Below, in pieces: positions 1 through 5,874 of a DNA stretch of 11,271 bases. The notes under the pieces were generated by a model. That model was not told where the DNA came from and did not search any database. It was given only the letters and a program-made list of their open reading frames with translations. The translations under genes and the position numbers were made by a program. Origin of the DNA: Lactifluus volemus (lineage: Eukaryota; Basidiomycota; Agaricomycetes; Russulales; Russulaceae); NCBI GenBank assembly GCA_022376515.1, contig WTXI01000613.1:1-11271 (forward strand), in the 5' to 3' direction. The number at the start of each line of letters is the position of its first letter. The stretch's first letter is position 1.

Positions 1-315
1 GATGGCATGGTCCCATTTCCTTGGGCCTGGGAAGCATTCTGAGGCATCTTCTTGAAAGACTTTTTCATACCAATGGTATTGTTCAGAGACAATCTGATCC
101 CAGGTTTTCTTGTCTTCCTTGGCTTGCATTGCTAGTTGGGTGGCCATCGTAGTTTTCGCTATTCTTGAGAATAGTGTTTCTTCTCCTTTGGCAATGGCAA
201 CGACTTCCCCAGTTAGTTGACCTCTTTCCCAGTTGATGATGGGGTTAAAGGATTCAAAAAAGGGGTATCCCAATATGACATTGTCTTCACCTATGTCTGT
301 GACGAAAATAGGTGA
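1..315 (-). pseudogene. pol: Pol: C-terminal retropepsin and PR-RT linker (left element, partial)
   Basis: No ATG lies in this stretch, yet the minus-strand frame whose codons end at 300, 297 and so on is open from 315 to the window edge. It reads through VTDIGEDNVILGYPFF and then a linker ending in GPRKWDHAI. The VILGYPF block is the conserved C-terminal retropepsin motif that normally follows the DTGA active site in Ty3/gypsy Pol, and the WDHAI motif normally precedes the RT palm. It is one base out of frame with the protease piece upstream (291-630); the break lies in the A-run at 305-308, where one extra base would join the two. Pol continues beyond the left edge, so RT, RNase H and integrase cannot be assessed. 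Confidence 0.82.
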
Positions 316-630
316 TCACATGGTTTTCCGTTTAGTTTGAGGGTTAGTTCGACTCCTGTCGTCATTTTCCCTGCTTGATTAACAGTTCCATCCACATTTC
401 GAACGTTTCGTGGTCGTTGTAGGGGTCGTTCTTTTAACCCGAGTTTCTTGACTAGTCGTGGGTGTATGAAACATTCTGTGGCTCCCGTGTCTAGGAGTAC
501 ATGATTTTCAGCTCGTTTCCTCAATGTATGGATCAAGAATCCAGTTTTGATATATTTATTCCTAGCCATATACAAAGAGTCAGTACTACAGGCCTGAATA
601 AGAGCTGTTGCATTCAGGCCACTTGAAAAC
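291..630 (-). pseudogene. pol: Pol: retropepsin N-terminal part (left element)
   Basis: Aspartic protease that would cut Gag-Pol. The active-site motif is LLDTGATECF, about residue 26 when counted from the ATG near 570, and the family block NVDGTVNQAG follows about 35 residues later. The frame is open upstream of that ATG back to the slippery heptamer at 626-632 with no need for its own start codon, so I read it as entered by -1 frameshifting from gag. It ends at a TAG (291-293) in the middle of the protease fold, and the fold resumes in another frame (1-315), so a one-base deletion has split it. Without repair the protease lacks its C-terminal half, including the second dimer strand, and would be inactive. 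Confidence 0.85.
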
Positions 631-1036
631 CCGCATCCTCTCCAAGAGCTTGAAGGCTCTTTACGAATTCTTCTCTTTCTTCCTCAGAGAATTTCTTTAT
701 GAAGGCTGCAGCTTCTGCTGGAGTGTAAGCCTTCTGTTCTTCAAGTGTGTTTGATTTTTCCATTCCGGCATCAGTGGCCCAGACACGTGGTTTCCTATTC
801 AGGCAGTTGCGTGCTAGATGGCCTTGCTGGCTGCACTCGAAACAATGTCCCTCTTTTCGGTGCTGCTCTTTTTCAGCATCAGTAGTGGCCTTCCTGGCTA
901 CCGCGGATGTATCCATTGCATTTGGGTCCTTTGCCTGCCAGTGCGAACGGGAGGGGGAGCTGTTATTTGGGTTTGCTGGGGCTTGCACCAATAGAAGCTG
1001 TTGCCACTTTGATTTCCTTTTTGGTTCTGTTGTCAA
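614..1036 (-). pseudogene. gag: Gag: nucleocapsid piece with CCHC zinc knuckle (left element)
   Basis: C-terminal part of Gag, which would bind the packaged RNA. A canonical CX2CX4HX4C knuckle, CFECSQQGHLARNC, sits at 803-844. It is preceded by a basic, Ser/Pro-rich stretch and the motif AMDTSAV; an equivalent (AMDVDAI) precedes the knuckle in the right element. After the knuckle comes an acidic/charged helix, EEEREEFVKSLQALGED, ending at TGA (614-616) beside the slippery heptamer. The open frame begins directly after a TAA (1037-1039) with no ATG at its start, and the capsid frame upstream ends at 1033. The two overlap by only four bases, so a one-base deletion near 1033-1038 is the simplest link. 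Confidence 0.82.
626..632 (-). promoter_or_regulatory. Gag-pol -1 frameshift heptamer G_GGT_TTT (left element)
   Basis: On the minus strand the gag codons run gcg-ggt-ttt-caa, giving a heptamer of the form X_XXY_YYZ (G_GGU_UUU) in the gag frame, 10 bases before the gag TGA (614-616). A -1 slip here leads directly into the protease frame, which stays open to DTGA. Heptamers of this form are the established -1 slip sites of many retroelements. A one-base loss in the T run would produce the same layout. Confidence 0.65.
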
Positions 1037-1290
1037 TTATTTGTTCCACCATAATTCAAATGGATGGTGCGTTTCCACAGCCAGTTTCGATGATGCCTTT
1101 GTGCTGTCTTTGTCCACTGTTCGAACGTTTCCAGATTTTCGATGTTGATGCATGAATCAGCAAGTCTGACGGGAAGGCCCCTAGCGAAGAGGCGTAACGC
1201 CATCGGATCGTCGAGGTCCAGTCCTGTGCGATGCCCCAGACATTTGAAATCTGCAATATACTGGTCGACATTTTCATTCATCATTTTAAG
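1033..1290 (-). pseudogene. gag: Gag: capsid C-terminal piece (left element)
   Basis: This piece is in the same frame as the upstream gag piece (1294-2250) but is separated from it by two consecutive TGA codons. Its content (MNENVDQYIADF, then a Leu/Arg-rich LRLFARGLP, then FEQWTKTAQRHHRNWL) matches the capsid core of Ty3/gypsy Gag, in which a YI-F-L helix is followed by a GLP/GLK turn and a W-E/K-A helix. It probably continues the capsid directly from the upstream piece; I do not regard the ATG at 1284 as a real start. It ends at TGA 1033-1035, where the frame shifts. Confidence 0.82.
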
Positions 1291-2250
1291 TCATCAGATT
1301 TCGTCTTGGGCTTTCTCATGTTCTGCATAATCAACAAATGACCGCTTGAATTCGCTTTCTAGAACCTCCCAAGCCGTTGTGTCATATGGAAGGATGGATG
1401 GGTTGCGTTCCACACAATTAAGCCAGTCATACGACCGCTCAACCCATCCATCCGTTTTCGTCCCTCCAATAAGTGACAGGAAGAAAGCTGATCTCTTGTA
1501 AGGGTCCCAGGCGATCGCTGCATCGTTATTCATCAACATATATCTTTTGAATTTGGTTAGAAAGGGTATGGTTTGTCCCCTTTCTCCTGTAAACTTTTCT
1601 GGGGGGATTCCTTCCAGTCTAATGCTATTTTTTCCTATAGGTTCATTTAACAGGTCGTCTAATCCATAAGGATCGTTGCCGTTGCCTCGGGGACGTCCCG
1701 TAGGGCGGCGGGGAGGTTCACGTGCAGTGTCGGTCAATTGTCTGATGTTTGTGCGCATCTCGTTGTCGCATTCAGGTCTTTCTTCGGGCTCATTTCTGGG
1801 GATATTCGGAGGATTGTACGGTGTCTGGAATGGTGTCGGGGCGTGTGAGGGGGGGGCTGTTGCGTTGATCAGTTCTCCTGATCGAATGAGTTCTCTCATA
1901 TCAAGCCCTTCTACTGGAAGGTGTAATAGTTTCAATGAGTTTTGTGCGACTCGAACAGCCACGATTTCGTTAATGCACTGTTCAATTTCGAACCACACCC
2001 CCCACGTGTTTGAGAGCGCAATGCGCGTGTGTTTATAGTTTGTGTAATACCCGGACCATGGAACATGTCCTGTCTCCATTAGGATATGCTCCATGTTCAC
2101 TGTATATTTCTTTGGGATCATGTCATTTATCTCTGGTCTGACTGGGAACAGGCATCGCACTTTAGCGGGATCACTTTCGTGCTCGATACTTGTTTCGTAC
2201 ATATTTCTCCAGTCTCTTGAGGAACTGGTTGCTACTGGTGTCGAAGTCAT
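1291..2250 (-). pseudogene. gag: Gag: N-terminal and capsid N-terminal piece (left element)
   Basis: This starts at the ATG on the minus strand at 2250, 42 bases after the LTR edge, and runs 318 codons to a tandem TGA-TGA (1291-1296). The N-terminal third has no motif I recognise. A Pro/Arg-rich linker follows (PTGRPRGNGNDPYGL), then the capsid entry GIPPEKFTGERGQTIPFLTKFKRYM, equivalent to the P-x-F-x-G-x-R block that opens the capsid in the right element. The next residues continue the capsid in the next piece after the stops. The paired stops would arise if two CGA (Arg) codons each lost a CpG to TpG; that is inference. A short upstream ATG reading frame of about 10 codons lies in the leader near 2417. 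Confidence 0.83.
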
Positions 2251-2278
2251 GATTCTTTTATTTGTTTGTTTCGAGTGA

Positions 2279-2289
2279 AAGCTCGTTCT
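2279..2289 (-). promoter_or_regulatory. Self-primer binding site (left element)
   Basis: The minus strand reads AGAACGAGCTT two bases after the LTR end. It is exactly complementary to AAGCTCGTTCT, the 11 bases that begin the predicted transcript (2549-2539), 34 bp after the start of the TATA box. No tRNA-type site beginning TGG follows the LTR. This is the arrangement established for Tf1 and the sushi group, where the RNA 5' end folds back as its own primer. Confidence 0.8.
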
Positions 2290-2291
2290 AA

Positions 2292-2769
2292 TGTCACGGT
2301 CAGGTCACCGTGGCGTGGTTTCGGTTCTGAGTCGTGCTGACTAAGCGGAACGATGAAGCGGCCGCAGGGACTAAGGCGCGAAGGTCTAGTCAAAGAGTAG
2401 AAGACTTGGCTGTGGCATGATCCACACAAGTCTTCAGAGGCTCCACTCAAAGAGGAAGTAGTCTTTCAGAGGAAGGGGAAGGGAAGGCTGGAAAGCCGCT
2501 TGTATTGCTCACTGTATCGACTACCTGAGTTCTACAGGAGAACGAGCTTAAGGCTCATCTCAGAGGTACAAGGGATATATATACTCGAACAATGGATCAT
2601 GCTAGAATGTTTAGGGATGTACCTGTGAATGTATGGAAACATATAGAACCGACTGGAACATTATGGAAGCTAACGGAAGGGGAGAGAATCGTCCAACGTA
2701 TTGATGAGTAAGAGAAGGGAAATGATGAGTCGGGGTCACCTGTGACCGTCACGTCACGTTACCATGACA
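2292..2769 (-). repeat. 5' LTR of left element (478 bp)
   Basis: The boundaries come from the terminal inverted repeat: plus-strand start TGTCACGGT and end ACCATGACA, TG...CA with one mismatch in nine. The primer-binding site lies just outside one end and the spacer outside the other. In transcription order U3 is 2769-2550, and R begins near 2549. U3 carries an overlapping TGACG repeat (2748-2758) and ATATATATA (2575-2583). The partner LTR lies outside the window, so the boundaries rest on structure only. Confidence 0.78.
2575..2583 (-). promoter_or_regulatory. TATA box of left LTR
   Basis: ATATATATA lies 34 bp (first base to predicted start) upstream of the 11-nt sequence that pairs with the primer-binding site. 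That is a normal TATA-to-start distance, and it fits a transcript beginning AAGCTCGTTCT at 2549. Confidence 0.65.
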
Positions 2770-2832
2770 TCTGCAGCCAAGGGAAGCACTCTGGATTCCG
2801 CCTCAGGCATTAATGGTGGAATAAAGTGTAAA
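2770..2832. other. 63-bp spacer between the two elements
   Basis: This lies between the outer LTR ends of the two elements. No ORF, RNA or repeat is recognisable. The last five bases, GTAAA (2828-2832), are the expected target-site duplication of the right element; the matching copy would fall just beyond the right edge. By the same logic TCTGC (2770-2774) would be the duplication of the left element. Neither can be confirmed here. Confidence 0.55.
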
Positions 2833-2978
2833 TGTTACGGTTATGCGGGCCGCCCGGCCCATTTCTTACTGTTTTCCGTCTGATTTTCGACTTGTGTTGT
2901 GACCTAGGATCCCTTTCCTTGGCCAGCCCCTTCTGTTCCGCTTCTAGGGGCTGTGCGTCGCCGTTTTGGACGTGTATT

Positions 2979-3089
2979 TGACTCAGGGATCATGACTCAA
3001 ATCTTGAGTCAGCGTTCTTGACTCAGATCTTGAGTCAGGCGCACTGAGTCAGTTCTTGAGTCATCCGAACTGACTCAGGTCCTTAGTCA
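2979..3089 (+). promoter_or_regulatory. Array of nine bZIP (Gcn4/AP-1 type) sites in U3
   Basis: Eight exact TGA(C/G)TCA heptamers start at 2979, 2993, 3005, 3019, 3031, 3045, 3057 and 3071, with a one-base variant TTAGTCA at 3083. Spacing alternates 14, 12, 14, 12 throughout, a 26-bp period. TGASTCA is the established consensus for Gcn4/Cpc1 and AP-1-like factors. The array lies 64 bp upstream of the TATA box, a typical activator position. That it responds to amino-acid starvation or stress is inference. Confidence 0.8.
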
Positions 3090-3152
3090 ATAGTCTTGAC
3101 TTCGCTACTGTACTGTGACCTTTGTAGGATAGTTGGCTGGCCCTCTGTACGC

Positions 3153-3196
3153 ATAAATAGGGCCCTGTAGACGAGCTAAAGCCCCAGCTTCAGCTT
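3153..3196 (+). promoter_or_regulatory. Core promoter and predicted RNA 5' end (right 5' LTR)
   Basis: ATAAATA at 3153-3159 is followed 33 bp later by AGCTTCAGCTT (3186-3196), the exact reverse complement of the primer-binding site at 3769-3779. In self-priming elements the primer is the first 11 nt of the RNA, so the start is predicted at A3186. The same pair is at 10683-10689 and 10715-10725 in the 3' LTR. Confidence 0.75.
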
Positions 3197-4498
3197 CGTC
3201 TAGAATCGCAGTTCATTGTCTCCTGCTCACACTCGCATCGCATCTCCTCCCTCTACTTGTTCATCCCCTCTTCGTACCTTGATCTAGGTACTTCGCGCCA
3301 CGATCAGACATCTGTGAACTTGTTCCATTTCCTTGAAACTAGTTCCCAGACGCCTGAACCCTAATACGAACGCGCTGTGAGAAGTAGTTCCCACTTCTCA
3401 CCCCGCGTCCGCCCTCGAACCTTAGTTCAACCTCACACGAGTGTCCTTGGAAGGCGAGACTCCCTTGCATTCCATATACACTCGCGCCCGTGTTGCGGTT
3501 GAACCTACACATCGTCATTTACCCATCTGCCACCGTCTATCCTCTTTAGGAACGGTAACTCCGACCATCGCGTGCGCCGGCCCGTATTAACCGCCTCGCG
3601 CGATACGAACACCGAGAGTTCGCACAGTCAAGTCTACTCCTCCTAGGACCTTGCCTGCGCGTGCTAGAATCGACTATTTGGTGTTGCTAGTCTTGTCCGA
3701 CTCGCCACAGCAAATAGCCAACCGGAACGACGCTCACTTCGAGCCACGGTCCCTGCGAACCGTGACATAAGCTGAAGCTCCCATCCCTCCACTTCTTCGT
3801 CACAAGAAGTGTACCCCGAACGAACCAGACCGTTGCCCACTTTCTTTTCAGGCCGAGAAAGTGTGTGCCAGAGTGCACAGAAATTTTTCGTTCCTCTTGC
3901 TAGAGTGAACAACTTATAGGCTACTGAGACCGCTCCTCTTGCGAAGAGTGGGCGATTGATCGACAAAACGGCTTCCATAACTGTTGGTTGGACCTCAGAG
4001 AAGGGGAAGCTCACCAGAGTCGAGACCAGAGACGCACCAGACCTCCCAGACCACGTAGTTGGGCACGCCTTTTGGATAGAACGTCAAGAAAACCCCAAGC
4101 AAAGTGCCTATTGGGCTTTTGACAAAGGAGATCCACACGGGCCCATCGAGTTTATCAACCAGAAGTGGTATCACGTCGAGTGGTTTGATAAACCACAGAC
4201 TTACGCGACAGAGATAGGGAGATACATCACAGACGACGACATTGCACGATTTGAACTCGGCTGGTGGAAACCAAGTGATCCACAGCACCCAGACTATCCA
4301 GTACACGCACTGTCCTTGACACCGGCAGGCTCAGGATCTGGAAGTACCCCAGAACGACCCGAAGCACTTTCACCTAGTGGACAATTATTTGAGCCGGTCT
4401 ATCAAGCCGCACAACCTCCTTTGACCAGTGTTCCCCCTGGAATTCATCAGCAGCTTGAACCCACCTCAACGTTGCAAGTGCCCCCAGTACAAAAACAA
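3186..4498 (+). other. ATG-free leader extending into gag
   Basis: From the predicted RNA start to 4498 there is no ATG in any frame, over 1,313 nt, although about 50 AT dinucleotides occur. The stretch covers R-U5, the 150-base internal leader and the first 190 or so codons of the open gag frame. The first ATG (4499-4501) is in the gag frame. The leader 3768-3919 has no other recognisable feature. Confidence 0.8.
3769..3779 (+). promoter_or_regulatory. Self-primer binding site (right element)
   Basis: AAGCTGAAGCT begins one base after the LTR end and pairs over 11 of 11 bases with the predicted transcript start (3186-3196); pairing stops on both sides. No TGG-initial tRNA-complementary site follows the LTR. 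Tf1 is the established precedent, with an 11-nt primer cut from its own RNA. Confidence 0.85.
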
Positions 4499-4912
4499 AT
4501 GGAATCGCCATACTCCGACATCAGTGTGTCGATGGTGACAGACCCAACCACTGGAATGTTGGTGGATCCCACCATGTTTCCAGCCGCTCTCTCCCCCTCT
4601 CCACAACCTCATCCTAGTGTGCCCAGTGGTAGTGCGTTCATCAGGTCAGCTGCGGTCAGCACTGCCATTACCGCACCAACAGCACTAGCTGGCATCACAG
4701 GATTCAGCTCCTCTGGGCAACCTGGAGGAGGACCTCCGGCTGGGGTACAGCCGGGAGGAAGCGGAGGCGGCGGTGGAGGTGGCGGTGGAGGCGGAGGCGG
4801 AGGCGGAGGAGGCGGAGGAGGAGGAGCTCCCCCTCCGGGAGGACAAGCAGCAGGTGGTCAACCACACCAACCTTCAGCCCTCTATGGCACGATCCCTGAA
4901 ATTTTTAATGGG
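3920..4912 (+). pseudogene. gag: Gag: N-terminal domain and linker (right element)
   Basis: The frame opens after TAG at 3917-3919 and has no ATG until 4499. Candidate near-cognate starts are TTG 3956 (poor context) and ACG 3968, which has A at -3 and G at +4. The first 130 or so residues look like a folded domain rich in Trp/Tyr (FINQKWYHVEWFDK, then RFELGWWKPSDP) that I cannot assign. A Pro/Ser/Gln-rich linker with 21 consecutive Gly follows, and then the capsid entry PEIFNG. The frame is lost in the G-run at 4910-4912: the capsid continues in the next frame, which opens only at 4909, so one G is missing relative to an intact gag. Read unshifted, the frame runs on to a stop at 4964-4966. 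Confidence 0.8.
4763..4825 (+). repeat. GGN trinucleotide tract encoding 21 Gly
   Basis: Twenty-one consecutive GGA/GGC/GGT codons follow GGS and precede APPPGG in the Gag linker. Codons are mixed, not a pure triplet repeat, so selection for a flexible linker is as likely as slippage. The antisense Ser/Ala-rich frame is a by-product. Confidence 0.9.
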
Positions 4913-5874
4913 ATCGTGACGACCTTGCACGCTTCCGTCGCGCCTTCTCGGTCTTTTGGGAAATGAACCGGGACCACCCCTCTATAAGCAACCCTTACAT
5001 GCGGGTCCTGACCTGTATAGGAAGGATCCGAGGCAAGGCAGTCGACCAATGGGTCGATGGAATCATCCAGCCTCTCATGAATGGAGTGGCGATGTGGCGA
5101 CAGCATCCACACCACATCCTAGCCACTGATCCAAACGATGAAATGGTTTGGACGAACTTCGACAACGCATTCAGGGCACAGTTCGAAAACACTGTGGCCA
5201 GAGAAGAGGCGTTGGGGAGCCTGCTCACCCTGGAGATGCAGGGGGAGGACCTCAAAACGTACATCAATAACTTCAACACACTAATCGCTCTTGCCAAGTG
5301 GGGTCCAAATGAGCAAGGAACCCTCCTTCGGTTCAAGGATGGGCTGAAGCGAGCCCTCCGCGAAAAGATCATCGATTTTGAACCCACCTTGCCCGATACT
5401 CTAGCGGGATGGCAGGCAGCGGCCCTGAGGCGTCAAGGAAGGTGGATCGAAGCCAGAGCCACCTCTGGAGACAGGCCAGGCCAGGACTTCCGCCGACGCC
5501 TTGCTGCGGCCCTGGGGAGGTACCAGCCGGGCAGACAAACGAAGCCACGACCCTCAGATGCCATGGACGTGGACGCCATCCGCACAGGGGGGCCTACCCC
5601 TGAAGAAAAGAAGAAGCTACGGGCGGAAGGACGCTGTTTCATCTGCCGCCGGCAGGGCCACATGAGTAGCTCATGCCCTGAGAAGAAAAAGAACCAGTAC
5701 AAGGACAGCAAGCCTGCACAGCGCCCTGCCGCAGTACGGGTTGTCGAAGAAGAAAAGAAAGAAATCACCCGCGACCAGCTCATGGACGGACTTATGAAGT
5801 TGTCTGATGACGACAAGGAACGTTTTATCAAGGATATGGTTGACTCCACCGACTCTGCGCCCCAGGATTTTTGA
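4909..5874 (+). pseudogene. gag: Gag: capsid and nucleocapsid piece (right element)
   Basis: The capsid begins at the frame break with a charged segment and continues MNRDHPSISNPYMRVLTCIG, the typical Ty3/gypsy Gag helix pair ending in G-x-x-V-x-x-W. WTNFDNAFRAQF and YINNFNTLIALAKW follow, matching capsid helices of the family. A CX2CX4HX4C knuckle, CFICRRQGHMSSSC, lies at 5635-5676 behind AMDVDAI. The C-terminus is an acidic helix, LSDDDKERFIKDMVD, resembling the Gag end of the left element. The stop is TGA 5872-5874, immediately after the slippery heptamer. The ATG at 4963 is internal to the capsid and not a genuine start. Confidence 0.9.

Larger units (their letters stand above)
1..2769 (-). 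mobile_element. Left Ty3/gypsy LTR retrotransposon, 5' part only
   Basis: The minus strand carries, in order, an LTR (2769-2292), a primer-binding site, gag, a frameshift site, a retropepsin and the beginning of the protease-RT linker; the rest of pol and the 3' LTR lie beyond the left edge. The order LTR-gag-PR-(RT) and the protein motifs place it in Ty3/gypsy. Its protease shares the NVDGT-NQAG block with the right element and its Gag ends in a similar acidic helix before the slippery site, so the two are related families, but LTR length and sequence differ and they are not copies of each other. Both self-prime, which suggests the Tf1/sushi-like chromovirus branch; its own integrase is not visible, so this is inference. 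Interrupted by a tandem stop and two one-base shifts. Confidence 0.9.
2833..3767 (+). repeat. 5' LTR of right element (935 bp)
   Basis: The LTR begins TGTTACGGTT and ends AACCGTGACA, an inverted terminal repeat with one mismatch in ten, and it is repeated at 10364-11271. A GC-rich hairpin (GGGCCG, two bases, CGGCCC) lies at 2847-2860. U3 holds the TGASTCA array (2979-3089) and the TATA box (3153-3159); R starts near 3186. The long R-U5 (about 580 bp) has no ATG in any frame. Confidence 0.95.

Noticed and set aside
747..1155. Plus-strand open frames opposite the left gag
   Set aside because: They are antisense shadows of the gag frames, which carry a clear zinc knuckle and capsid motifs; no motif is seen in the plus-strand products.
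1676..2038. Plus-strand 120-codon frame
   Set aside because: Antisense to the left gag linker; low-complexity content mirrors the Pro/Arg-rich linker, and it has no recognisable domain.
2770..2832. Host gene or RNA in the spacer
   Set aside because: Only 63 bp, with no ORF, RNA fold or promoter motif that I can support.
2979..3089. CRISPR array or replication iterons
   Set aside because: The repeats are 7-bp palindromic-type bZIP sites with spacers of 5 and 7 bp inside a duplicated LTR; no cas genes or replication proteins are present.
3768..3800. tRNA primer-binding site
   Set aside because: No TGG-initial stretch follows the LTR; the exact 11-nt match to the element's own RNA start explains priming better.
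4685..4870. Minus-strand Ser/Ala-rich frame
   Set aside because: By-product of the GGN tract read in antisense.
4907..4915. Programmed frameshift inside the capsid
   Set aside because: The codons aat-ggg-atc do not form a slip site, and shifting in mid-capsid would serve no purpose; a missing G is simpler.
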